Assembly: GCA_965223165.1 (NCBI GenBank)
Contig: CBDCVQ010000020.1
Span: 806,001 to 870,000 of the forward strand
Direction: 5' to 3'
Source: JABDMH01 sp965223165
GTDB taxonomy: Bacteria; Bacteroidota; Bacteroidia; Chitinophagales; Saprospiraceae
DNA length: 64,000 bases
A program made the position numbers and the translations under genes. The notes under the pieces were generated by a model. The model was not told the DNA's origin. It saw nothing but the letters and a program-made list of their open reading frames with translations, and did no database searches. How positions within the stretch are numbered: the first letter of the stretch is position 1; each line of letters opens with the position of its first letter. Positions 8,584-17,479 of the stretch are shown piece by piece.

Positions 8584-11100
8584 TCAACATTTCATTCGGA
8601 GGTTTTCGGGATCAAACAGTGGGGTGCTTCCGGCGATGGCAACGGTGACCGGAAAGTACTCGTTCATGTAGTACACCAACAGTCGATTGCCAACGGTGGC
8701 ATGGTTTGCAGGCAGATATGCCAGCAACAGATACTTCCCCACCGAGGGCCCAGCACCGGCAGAAGTCACGTAGGACCTGCGGCCGTGGGTATCTGCAATT
8801 TCCTCTTTAGACGATGTTAGGATAGGTTCGCCTCCTTGCATGAAGCGAGGTACGGTCGACGACGTATGGTCATCCACCGTGAGTGTGCACAAGAGCGCTT
8901 CGGGTTTGCTTCGTCTTTGGTTGAGGTAAGCCTCCTTCCCAACGAAATTGGCCCGCTTTACTTTCGGCCTTGCCAGCCCTGCCTCCACCGGCGAGTATTC
9001 CGACTCCAGTTCGGCACCCATGAGGCGATACCCTTTTTCGAGGCGGGCGGTATTGCCGTAGACACCGATTCCTGTCGGCACGACTCCAAGAGGCTGACCG
9101 GCCTCCCACAAGATGTCCCATAGTCTCAAACCCTGCTCCATTGGAGCGTATAGCTCCCAACCTAGCTCGCCCACATAGGAGATTCTCAGCGCCCGGACCT
9201 TCATACCTCCGATGCGCACAACCTTGGTCGTGCCAAAGGGGAAGCCCTCGTGGGAGACATCGTCTTCGGTCACCGATCGAAGCAAATGTCGGGCAGAGGG
9301 ACCCCAAACGCCGATCGTGCATAAGGCTGATGTCAGATCGACAAATTGTACGGAGCCATCTGCTGGTAGGTGCATCCGAAACCATTTCCGGTCCCGGCCC
9401 CCGTCTCCCGCTCCGGTGACCACCCGAAAACGGTCCTGCGAAATGCGCATGATAGTGAGATCCGCCTTAAATCCGCCATTGGGATAGAGTAGGGGCGTGT
9501 ACACCGCCTTGCCGACCTTTACATTCATCTGATTGACGGTAAGACGCTGTATATAGTCCAGGGCACCTGGGCCATGAATATCGAAGATGGCAAATGCTGT
9601 TAGGTCGACCATGGCGACCCGCTGTCGCATGGCCAGGTGCTCGGCATTTATGATCGGTGACCACCAACGAGCATCCCATTCATGAGGACGATGGAAAATC
9701 TGGTCTCCAAATTCTTCCAGTAGCTTTTTGTTGGTCTCATACCATTGGGGTCGCTCCCATCCACCATTTTCAAAAAAGACGGCGCCCAGTTCTCTAGCAC
9801 GGAGGAAGAAGGGACTCACACGCACGTACCGATTGGAGGCCCACTGTTCTCGGGGATGAACGATCCCATAGGTTTTGTTAAACCCCTCGGAGGTTCTGGC
9901 ATGGACGTGTGTCTTGGACCTGGCGTAGTCATAGAATCGAGCAACATCGGAATGATGTGGATCGATTTCTGGCACTCCGTGCGTCATCCATTCGGCCACC
10001 TGACGGCCAACACCCGGCCCTTCCTTGATCCACACCGCCGCGGCGGACCAGAGATTCTTGACCTCGACGGTTTCTCCTAGCAGTGGAAATCCATCTGGTG
10101 TCAAGGACAACAGTCCGTTGATTGCATGTCTTATTCCGGCCCGCTCATCGCCAAGGAGCTCCGGCATCAACTCTAAGGCCTGCTCCAATTGCGGGTCAAA
10201 ATCTTCCTGGGTAAACGGGAGCTCGGTTGGGGAGAGTGGAGACTCGTCGATGGAGGGTATATCATTTGGATCATGTAATATGGGGCGATGTGCATAAGAG
10301 CCCACCTCCATATCGCTACCGTGTTGGCGTTCATAGCAGAAGGTATCCATGTCACGCACGATTGGATACTCGATCTCCCCGGCTGTATCAGCAAATGCTG
10401 CCAGTGGCCCGACCGTGATCATCTGGTGCACAGCAGGCGTGAGGGGAATGGTGGCACCAGCCATCGACGCAATCCGAGGACTCCACACTCCACAGGCGAT
10501 GACCACGTACTCAGTATTGATGGTGCCCTTTGACGTCACTACCTCCCTCACCTGTCCGTGCTCCACGGAGATGTCCAGGACCTCTGTACTTGGAAGCAGA
10601 GACAGGGCCCCTTGCTCCAGGGCATATTCTCGCATCAAGGTACCGGCCCGTAGCGAATCCACCACCCCGACGGAGGGAGTATAGAATCCGCCCAGGATGA
10701 TTTCTTCATTTATGAATGGTACCAGTTTTTTCACCTCAGCCGGGGTCAGAAGCTGCGAGTCTATGCCCCATGCCTTCGATGAGGCCATCCTTCGTCTCAA
10801 TTCCTCCATGCGCTCTTGGGTACGAGCCACTTCTATACCGCCGCTCTCGGTAAATACCCCCAGCTCCTTGTACTGGCGCACACTATCCAGCGTCAACAAG
10901 GTCATTTCTTTCGCGTGATCTACAGGAAAAATGAAATTAGATGCGTGGCCAGTTGACCCCCCTGGATTTGGAAAAGGTCCTTTGTCGACTAATACCAGAT
11001 CTCTCCATCCCAATCGAGCCAAATGGTAAGCGATGCAGTTACCAACAATGCCAGCACCTATGACTACGGCTTTGGCTCGATGTGGAAATTTTGAAGACAT
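8584..11100 (-). CDS. Dimethylglycine/sarcosine dehydrogenase-like flavoprotein (DAO + GcvT domains)
   Basis: This 838-residue protein has the layout of mitochondrial-type dimethylglycine and sarcosine dehydrogenases. An N-terminal DAO domain has the FAD motif VIGAGIVGNCIAYHLARLGW and STGHASNFIFP, the conserved segment around the covalent-FAD histidine position. An FAO_M linker follows, with GIVHPREQW near residue 430, and then a C-terminal GcvT folate domain with GELGWELYAPMEQ and a final barrel. The reaction is oxidative N-demethylation, with the one-carbon unit captured as methylene-THF and electrons passed to ETF. The etfBA genes immediately downstream support that route. Whether it acts on dimethylglycine, sarcosine or both cannot be decided from sequence. 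The long upstream gap to the pseudogene at 11109 is only 8 bases, so the promoter must lie within or beyond the remnant. Confidence 0.9.
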   Translation of the reverse strand: MSSKFPHRAKAVVIGAGIVGNCIAYHLARLGWRDLVLVDKGPFPNPGGSTGHASNFIFPVDHAKEMTLLTLDSVRQYKELGVFTESGGIEVARTQERMEELRRRMASSKAWGIDSQLLTPAEVKKLVPFINEEIILGGFYTPSVGVVDSLRAGTLMREYALEQGALSLLPSTEVLDISVEHGQVREVVTSKGTINTEYVVIACGVWSPRIASMAGATIPLTPAVHQMITVGPLAAFADTAGEIEYPIVRDMDTFCYERQHGSDMEVGSYAHRPILHDPNDIPSIDESPLSPTELPFTQEDFDPQLEQALELMPELLGDERAGIRHAINGLLSLTPDGFPLLGETVEVKNLWSAAAVWIKEGPGVGRQVAEWMTHGVPEIDPHHSDVARFYDYARSKTHVHARTSEGFNKTYGIVHPREQWASNRYVRVSPFFLRARELGAVFFENGGWERPQWYETNKKLLEEFGDQIFHRPHEWDARWWSPIINAEHLAMRQRVAMVDLTAFAIFDIHGPGALDYIQRLTVNQMNVKVGKAVYTPLLYPNGGFKADLTIMRISQDRFRVVTGAGDGGRDRKWFRMHLPADGSVQFVDLTSALCTIGVWGPSARHLLRSVTEDDVSHEGFPFGTTKVVRIGGMKVRALRISYVGELGWELYAPMEQGLRLWDILWEAGQPLGVVPTGIGVYGNTARLEKGYRLMGAELESEYSPVEAGLARPKVKRANFVGKEAYLNQRRSKPEALLCTLTVDDHTSSTVPRFMQGGEPILTSSKEEIADTHGRRSYVTSAGAGPSVGKYLLLAYLPANHATVGNRLLVYYMNEYFPVTVAIAGSTPLFDPENLRMKC

Positions 11101-11108
11101 CTATGCTG

Positions 11109-11438
11109 CTATTGAAATTTCGAATGGAAGACTTTTAAATTTACTGAAATCCAAATACTCCTGCCTAGGCCATCAATGCCTGACCTAAGTATCCGATACG
11201 CTTCGTCAAATAGATTCTGTAGCCCCAGTTGGGCATCGAATCTTCGACTGTGATAAGCGACCGAAAAGTCGGTCTTTTGCCATCCAGGCGTCCCTTCCTC
11301 GGCAATCCTCACCATGCGGAGGAGGATTTCTTGGCTAGCACTGAAATCCCTTCCGGTCGGGTCAAGAACGTTGCCAGGTGATCGCTTGGCAAGGATGATA
11401 ACCTCTTCCGCAAACTGAATCGTGTCCAGGATCTGAGG
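11109..11438 (-). pseudogene. C-terminal remnant of a TonB-dependent receptor
   Basis: An open frame on the minus strand has no good start and begins just after an in-frame TAG at 11441-11439. Its translation includes EEGTPGWQKTDFSVAY, LGLQNLFDEAYRILRSGIDG and ends GRSIWISVNLKVF, which is the last two to three strands of a TonB-dependent outer-membrane receptor barrel. Nothing upstream encodes the plug or the rest of the barrel: the adjacent gene is an unrelated phosphoesterase. In a different frame just upstream, LRLKLALMPMGTEDVAL could be more of the same decayed gene. It is best read as a deletion remnant. An ATG at 11315 would give a 68-residue product with no plausible function. Confidence 0.65.
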
Positions 11439-11492
11439 CTAAGGCAACATCCTCCGTACCCATTGGCATGAGGGCCAATTTGAGCCGTAGTC

Positions 11493-14279
11493 TCATTGGT
11501 TCTCCTTAGCCTCTCTTCGCTTGTCCTGCTGTTTGCTGTCTCTCTTCAGAAACTCGGGATTATCCAGTATGGGCGAGTCATCCAATGCCGACCAGTCAAA
11601 CTCCTCATCTAGCGGGTCGTATGCCTTTTGAGGATCAAAAACACGAGCGTCCACGGGCAGGGCGCTGAAGGGACGAAAGTCCGGTTCTGGTGTAAACATG
11701 TCAGAAAGGTCAGATGCGCCGGCATCGTATTGATTCAGGTAAGGTATGCCCAGGATGTTCCAGAATGTTTTGAAGATGCTGCCAAAGCTGACATGCCTGT
11801 GGCTGATATAGTCCCTCTTGGCATAGGGTGAGATCACCATCAGAATACTTCGATGCGCATCCACATGATCTACCCCACCCTGCGAATCGTCCTCGGTGAC
11901 GACAATCACCATATTTTTCCAATACCGCGTCCGCGAGAGAAACTCCACCAGCCTTCCCAGCGCCAGATCATTGTCTGACATATAACTTTCCCTGAATGGG
12001 TATCCTGCCTCTGGTCGATCAGCGGCCCCGTGGTCATTGCCAATAATAATCGTCAACACCGAAGGCATCGGCTCAGAGTCCTCGCCCAGCCACCTGTCTT
12101 CAAATTCCTCGACAAACCGGTCGATGCGAAATTGATCTGGGATTGCCATGTTGTAGGTGGGGTAGGTACGAGAGGTCTTCTCAAAAATGGGGGCCGGCAC
12201 TGGATAATTGATTGCATACCCATAACCCGAGTTTTTGAGTGTGACATCCGTGATATGTGGAGCGAACATGGTACCAAATCCAAAGTTCCAAAAGGTTACC
12301 TGGTTGCGTTCCATATGCTCCCACAGTGATCCGGCTTCGTTGTAATCCTCTGGATAAATGGCCCCGGAGGCCCCATCAAAAGCCAAATTGCCAGGAGCCT
12401 TTGAATCCATTCTCATGGTCCGACCACCTCCATAGGCAGCGGAAACACTGGTCTCCACCCACTGGTTGGGATAAGTACATACCAACCACCGGTGACCATC
12501 GGCCGAGGCATCGGCATCGACATAAAAATTGTCGCTGATCGCAAACCGTCGCGCCAAAGCCAGGTGATTGGGCATGACTGTGACGCCGGACAGTTCTTGA
12601 CTGCCCTCATTATTGCTAAAGGTCGCATCATAGCCATACCTGGCCAGTGACGCCTCTCCATCTCCATTGGGCAACTGTCCAAAGACTTCATCATAGGTTC
12701 TGTTCTCCTTGGACACAAAGACAATGTGCTTAATGGGAGAGGTCGCTGCTCCCGGGTACAGAGGTACGGGATTTTCCCTCCGTTTGCGATAGATCGTGTC
12801 GTTGCTGGGCCTAAAGCGGAAGTTGTTGTCCAGTACCTGCTGCGTGGTCGCCACCAATTCGTCATCCGATGGGACATCCATGATGGTCACGGACCCCTTC
12901 ATCAATCCTCCAATGTAGCTTCCTTCCGGCCCAGCCTCAAATGTAGAGCCACCATTTGGGCCACTTCCAAAACCCTTGGCATTGGCCACCACGAGTTTGC
13001 GCCCATCGGCGCTCACAGCCAACTTAGAGGGAAACCAGCCAACCGGAATGTGTCCCAGTACTGTGTGTGATGCCACGTCAATAACGGCCACGGCATTGAT
13101 ACCTGATTCCGCGACGTAAAGCCGCGAACCATCTGGCGAAAGTGCCAGTCCAAATGGAATTACGCCACGAAACCGCTGCAGATGCCCGCTTGGTTTTAGA
13201 AATATGTTTTTGATGACCGTATCCTTCTTGGCATCGATCACCGAAATGCAATCATTGTTGCCATTGCTTACAAACACCAGATCTTCGGTAGCGGCCAACG
13301 AATTGGGGCTGGCACCGCCCACCGCAGGGATACCTTCCAGCTCTTCTCCCACCAAAAAGCCTGTCTTCACCTTAGCGGTCACCCTCTGACTCTCCAAGTC
13401 GACGGTCCAAACCGAAAAGGACTCGGGTGCGTTGGGATCGCCCAGACCTGGAACCTTCAGGGAGTCCGTGTCAATACCTTCGATGGAGGCCTCAGATAAA
13501 TAAGCAAAGGGCGGGTATTTAGCTGCAGTGGCGATGGCGTCTTGTGGATCAAAGGTCGGAAACCAGCTATACTCATACATTCCCACATTTGCCACATAGG
13601 CCCGGTCTTCGGCTGGTGATAGTGTGATGCCAAAGGGATATCTACCGACAGGTACATTGAATCGAACACTCCTGCTTTCGGTGTCGATGGCCAGCATCCG
13701 GAAATTGATCTGATCAACGGCGTAGAGTGTACTTCCATCATTTGTCAGTACCATGTCTCCAATATATCCGTGCGAATAGTCCACGTTATCATTCTGTACG
13801 GCGCAGTCGATGGAACCTCGGGGCAGACCAGTGTGTAGATCAAAGAGATAAATCACATTTTGTTGACCACCTGCCACGTATAATAAATCGTGATCTGGGG
13901 AAATGGCCAGGCCCATAAAAACTGCTGCCAGCACGTCAGCATCGGTCCTTGGACCCTCCGGTATTTGTTGCACCGTTGGACGATCGGAGTCAAGATCCCT
14001 TATGATGGAAATGGAAAAGGGATTGGTACCCGAATTTGCCGTTACGACCGTCTGACCGTCTTTGCTGAGGATCAAACCGTACGGATGAGGCGCCACCATG
14101 AAGGTCATACCCCTGGGAGTCAATAGCCGACCATTTGGAATGACACTCACCCCTCCCTTGTCGATAAGGGTAGGTAGCATCTCGGCAGGCGCCTCCACAA
14201 TAATTGGCAGGTCGTCGACACTGCAAGACAGCAGACAGCCGATTAGAAAAGGTAGTGCAGATGAAGAACTCCAGCGCAT
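11493..14279 (-). CDS. YncE-like beta-propeller plus phosphoesterase, lipoprotein
   Basis: From ATG 14279 the product is 928 residues and begins with a lipoprotein-type signal (MRWSSSSALPFLIGCLLSC); a start at 14387 would add 36 uncharged-free junk residues and overlap the previous gene. Residues about 30-470 form YVTN/YncE-type propeller blades, with repeats such as DGQTVVTANSG, LSPDGSRLYVAESGINAVAVID and VSADGRKLVVANAKG. The second half is a phosphoesterase of the phospholipase C/alkaline phosphatase superfamily: ENRTYDEVFGQ, DADASADGHRW, GNDHGA and VVTEDDSQGGVDHVDAHRS hold the likely metal ligands. The cell location is probably the outer membrane or periplasm. The substrate is unknown. It lies 25 bases after the FG-GAP cytochrome-like gene, so they are probably cotranscribed. 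Confidence 0.8.
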   Translation of the reverse strand: MRWSSSSALPFLIGCLLSCSVDDLPIIVEAPAEMLPTLIDKGGVSVIPNGRLLTPRGMTFMVAPHPYGLILSKDGQTVVTANSGTNPFSISIIRDLDSDRPTVQQIPEGPRTDADVLAAVFMGLAISPDHDLLYVAGGQQNVIYLFDLHTGLPRGSIDCAVQNDNVDYSHGYIGDMVLTNDGSTLYAVDQINFRMLAIDTESRSVRFNVPVGRYPFGITLSPAEDRAYVANVGMYEYSWFPTFDPQDAIATAAKYPPFAYLSEASIEGIDTDSLKVPGLGDPNAPESFSVWTVDLESQRVTAKVKTGFLVGEELEGIPAVGGASPNSLAATEDLVFVSNGNNDCISVIDAKKDTVIKNIFLKPSGHLQRFRGVIPFGLALSPDGSRLYVAESGINAVAVIDVASHTVLGHIPVGWFPSKLAVSADGRKLVVANAKGFGSGPNGGSTFEAGPEGSYIGGLMKGSVTIMDVPSDDELVATTQQVLDNNFRFRPSNDTIYRKRRENPVPLYPGAATSPIKHIVFVSKENRTYDEVFGQLPNGDGEASLARYGYDATFSNNEGSQELSGVTVMPNHLALARRFAISDNFYVDADASADGHRWLVCTYPNQWVETSVSAAYGGGRTMRMDSKAPGNLAFDGASGAIYPEDYNEAGSLWEHMERNQVTFWNFGFGTMFAPHITDVTLKNSGYGYAINYPVPAPIFEKTSRTYPTYNMAIPDQFRIDRFVEEFEDRWLGEDSEPMPSVLTIIIGNDHGAADRPEAGYPFRESYMSDNDLALGRLVEFLSRTRYWKNMVIVVTEDDSQGGVDHVDAHRSILMVISPYAKRDYISHRHVSFGSIFKTFWNILGIPYLNQYDAGASDLSDMFTPEPDFRPFSALPVDARVFDPQKAYDPLDEEFDWSALDDSPILDNPEFLKRDSKQQDKRREAKENQ

Positions 14280-14304
14280 AGTGGGTGGCTTACAAGGTTC
14301 CTTT

Positions 14305-15900
14305 TTAATATAAGGTATTCTCAAGGACGATGATCGCCCCACCTTCGGTCTGCCATTGCAGCAGCTGCGCAACCATCTGACTGACATTCATCAACGAACT
14401 GGATGCGCCCAGCACGATATCGATATCTCCGTCTCCATCTAGATCGCCGGTATCCATCACCATAAAGCTGCTGGTTTCGACCCCTGGGAAAGTGTACGCT
14501 GAGAAACTGGCCGTCCCTTGGGAGGTGCCGTCATTTTCGAGGTACAAGAATCCCTCGTCGGCCATGGTCGTTCCGTAAGCAAAAAAGCCGATCGCCGCCA
14601 CGTCGAGGTCACCGTCTTTGTCAAAATCCTCGGCAAGGCTCTTGTAGGATCCCTGCTGCGGATAAAACCAGGATTCATCAAAGGTCTGACCGCCCTCATT
14701 CTTGAAGAGCCTGATCCCATGAAAGGGCTTTGGGGGACGTCCAAAATCACCACTGTCTCCGTTGGAATACAAAATGTCTTCACGGCCGTCGTCATCAAAG
14801 TCGACAAGGTCGAAATGCACGGACCCATAGTAGGGGGGAAAGGACAACACCACGCTCTCTTCGAAGTTGCCATGACCTTGGTTCCGATAGAGATAGATGC
14901 CTTCTTGTCCCTGCGATATCAGGGCATAAACGTCCGGCCGCCCATCCGCATCGACATCGCGCACGATGGTGGACAGTGCCCCCGGACCCTGGTGCAACAC
15001 CGTTCGCTTATAGCTGCCAGACCCCTGGTTTTGATACAGATATAGGCCCCCTAGGAATTTTCCAAACTCCGCCACCAATAGATCTTCGTCTCGATCACCG
15101 TCGACATCCAAAACATTGATATGGACTGGCCGCTCTCGACCTTTCAGCAGCGTTTTGAAGGTCGCAGGGAACCGAAAAGGCATAGAATATTCTCCTATGG
15201 CAATGGATCCGGTTGGTGTGTCGTCTGCGTCAAACGTACCCATGAATGTCGCGAAAACCTGCTCCTCAACCCTTGAAATCGAGGTCAATGCCGACGGTAG
15301 TTGCTGCCTCTGAATCTCCTTCCCTTGCTCGTCAATAATGTAGAAGATACTTTGATCTTCCATGGTATTGTAACCTACAGCCACCTCTCCTCCTTCCAAG
15401 GCTTCGACATAAGTTGCCCCTCGAAGCGCTGATCTCCAGGGCAGCGGCCTGACCCGAAACTGGGAGAGTTGCCGGCTGATAGGGGGCCGTGGCCCCTGGT
15501 CCAAGCTGTCTGGTGAATTGTTCAAATAGTGCAGCACTAGCTCCTGCCAGTCGGCGGTGCTGATGATCTGTTGGGTAGGAAAAACGCCCGCCGAATCCAG
15601 TCGGCGTATTGCGAGCTCCGTATGGCCGTAGTAGGGATCGTCTGGTCTGTCAAAACCCATGTACGGTGACATGCGTAATAGCACACTTTTCCAATACTCG
15701 GTCGGAAGGGTTTCTGGCGGCACATAGGTGTGGCACGTGCCACAATGCAATCGGGCCAGGGCAGCACCGTCCATCGCTCCCGCCCCAGAGATCTCCGGAC
15801 TGGATGCATCGGGCCTCGGATTTGTGCAAGCTACCAGTGGCAGGAGAAGACCGAAAGATGCCAAAATTATCCACGTACGGTTTGCCCAGGGAATATCCAC
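14305..15900 (-). CDS. FG-GAP/VCBS repeat lipoprotein with N-terminal CxxCH motif
   Basis: This 531-residue product starts with a lipoprotein signal whose acceptor is probably Cys25 (LVACTNP). A single c-type heme motif CGTCH follows at residues 53-57. The rest is a run of FG-GAP/VCBS blades rich in calcium-loop sequences: DVDGDRDEDLLVAEFG, DVDADGRPDVYAL, DFDDDGREDILYSN, DFDKDGDLDVAAIG and DLDGDGDIDIVLG. Such proteins are predicted seven-bladed propellers in the periplasm or on the cell surface. Pairing of one heme motif with a propeller, followed by a propeller-phosphoesterase gene, suggests the two work together, but no function is established. The ATG at 15900 gives a normal signal peptide. 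Confidence 0.8.
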   Translation of the reverse strand: MDIPWANRTWIILASFGLLLPLVACTNPRPDASSPEISGAGAMDGAALARLHCGTCHTYVPPETLPTEYWKSVLLRMSPYMGFDRPDDPYYGHTELAIRRLDSAGVFPTQQIISTADWQELVLHYLNNSPDSLDQGPRPPISRQLSQFRVRPLPWRSALRGATYVEALEGGEVAVGYNTMEDQSIFYIIDEQGKEIQRQQLPSALTSISRVEEQVFATFMGTFDADDTPTGSIAIGEYSMPFRFPATFKTLLKGRERPVHINVLDVDGDRDEDLLVAEFGKFLGGLYLYQNQGSGSYKRTVLHQGPGALSTIVRDVDADGRPDVYALISQGQEGIYLYRNQGHGNFEESVVLSFPPYYGSVHFDLVDFDDDGREDILYSNGDSGDFGRPPKPFHGIRLFKNEGGQTFDESWFYPQQGSYKSLAEDFDKDGDLDVAAIGFFAYGTTMADEGFLYLENDGTSQGTASFSAYTFPGVETSSFMVMDTGDLDGDGDIDIVLGASSSLMNVSQMVAQLLQWQTEGGAIIVLENTLY

Positions 15901-16134
15901 GACGTTAATTTAATAGAATTCCTTGCCCGGAGGATTTGACCAGGGCAACCCGGGCCCGTCTCGCACAAATGTTTATGATGATTAGTTCCGCCCGGCGGTT
16001 GTTTCTTGCACATTGAGTGTAATACAATTTGTCTTCTTCGCCTTATTAAGACGAACTGTTCGACGGAGGACTGCAAAACTGCCTAACTTTACCGAAGTTG
16101 AGAGGACTACTTCTCGCGAATCACGTGGTCTAGG

Positions 16135-17328
16135 ATGCTACAACCAGCGACGATCAAGTCTAGACTTGCCAAAGGCATGTCCAAAAACCTACTTGCTACC
16201 CTGCCAAGCGCTACCCTAAGATGCCATGGCACTGGCCGTAGCTCCAGGCTATGGTTGGTGGGTCTTGCCCTGGCCATGCTTTGCAACTGTGCTAAAGAGG
16301 AAGTGACCCCCCCTATTCGTACCCACCCACCTACTACGACCAACCCACCCTCGGGCAACGAATGGTCGGTACCCAAGGATGAGGTATTTGACGGGGGGCC
16401 CGGCAAGGACGGCATCCCAGCCCTCGAAAATCCGATGTTGATCACTGCGGATGAGGCCACATTTCTCCGAGATGATGATCTTGTAGTCGGATACAAGTCA
16501 GGCAATGACATACGGGCATATCCACATCTGATCCTGGACTGGCACGAGATCATTAACGATGAAGTGGGCATGGACAAAGTAGCGATTACTTACTGCCCGT
16601 TGACAGGGAGTGCCATCGGATGGAATCGGGTTTTGGATGGGACCGAGACCACCTTCGGCGTGTCCGGGCTGCTGTACAATACTAATCTGATGCCCTATGA
16701 CAGGGCCTCCAACAGCACCTGGTCGCAAATGCTAAATGCCGGCGTGCACGGCTCCTTGCAAGATCGCGACATCGAGCTGTATCCCCTGGTTGAAACAAAT
16801 TGGAAGACCTGGCGGGAAATGTATCCGGAAACCGCTGTAGTGTCTCTCGAAACGGGCTACCATCGAAACTACAGTCTCTATCCGTACGGCAGTTACAAGG
16901 AAAACTCAGGCCTATTTTTCCCAATCTCGGTAGAAGATCAGCGCATGTTTTCCAAGGAGCGCGTACTTGGCGTCATTTTGGACTGGGGGGCAAAAATCTA
17001 CCGTTTTCAAGATATCGATCCTGATGGCCATGGCAAAATCGGCCTTATTTACGATACATTTGGTCCCCAGCCCATACTAGTAGTAGGCAACATAGATTTC
17101 ATGGTCGCCTATAAACCCTTCGGCATCAAAGATGCCTCCGAATTCTCTCCCTTACAGAACGAACTCCCCTTAGTTTTCAAAGATAATTTGGGCAACAAAT
17201 ACGATGCGTTTGGAGTCATTCAGGAGGGACCAAACCTGGGTGAACGACTAGAGGAGGTTGAATCCTATATCGCTTTCTTCTTTGCCTTCGGCACGTTTTA
17301 TCCCACCCCAGAATTGTATCAGCCATAG
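16135..17328 (+). CDS. DUF3179 domain lipoprotein
   Basis: The 397-residue product has a lipoprotein-type signal near residues 40-57 (WLVGLALAMLCNC), so the true start may be a later ATG such as 16174. A Pro/Thr-rich linker follows. The body matches DUF3179: GYKSGNDIRAYPHLILDWHEIIND, the cysteine-containing TYCPLTGSAIGWNR, then FGVSGLLYNTNLMPYDR and STWSQ. The family is widespread in secreted proteins of Bacteroidota and other phyla and has no known reaction. It is divergent from the FG-GAP gene (235 bases apart) and convergent with susD. Confidence 0.85.
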   Translation: MLQPATIKSRLAKGMSKNLLATLPSATLRCHGTGRSSRLWLVGLALAMLCNCAKEEVTPPIRTHPPTTTNPPSGNEWSVPKDEVFDGGPGKDGIPALENPMLITADEATFLRDDDLVVGYKSGNDIRAYPHLILDWHEIINDEVGMDKVAITYCPLTGSAIGWNRVLDGTETTFGVSGLLYNTNLMPYDRASNSTWSQMLNAGVHGSLQDRDIELYPLVETNWKTWREMYPETAVVSLETGYHRNYSLYPYGSYKENSGLFFPISVEDQRMFSKERVLGVILDWGAKIYRFQDIDPDGHGKIGLIYDTFGPQPILVVGNIDFMVAYKPFGIKDASEFSPLQNELPLVFKDNLGNKYDAFGVIQEGPNLGERLEEVESYIAFFFAFGTFYPTPELYQP

Positions 17329-17417
17329 CGGTAGGTCTGGGCCAAAGCTGCTCCGATGCTCCTTACATGGTGCAGGCCTGCCCACCGATCAAAGGATACT
17401 GGACTCTTCCTCGCTCC

Positions 17418-17449
17418 AAAAAAAGGAGGCCCGCACAGATTGCGAGCCT
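17418..17449 (-). terminator. Rho-independent terminator after susD
   Basis: On the minus strand AGGCUCGCA pairs with UGCGGGCCU (nine pairs, one G-U) around a five-base loop, followed by CC and a run of seven U. It lies 31 bases past the susD stop, in the gap to the convergent DUF3179 gene. Confidence 0.8.
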
Positions 17450-17479
17450 TACCAATTTAGTTTTCACCAGTTGGATGGA

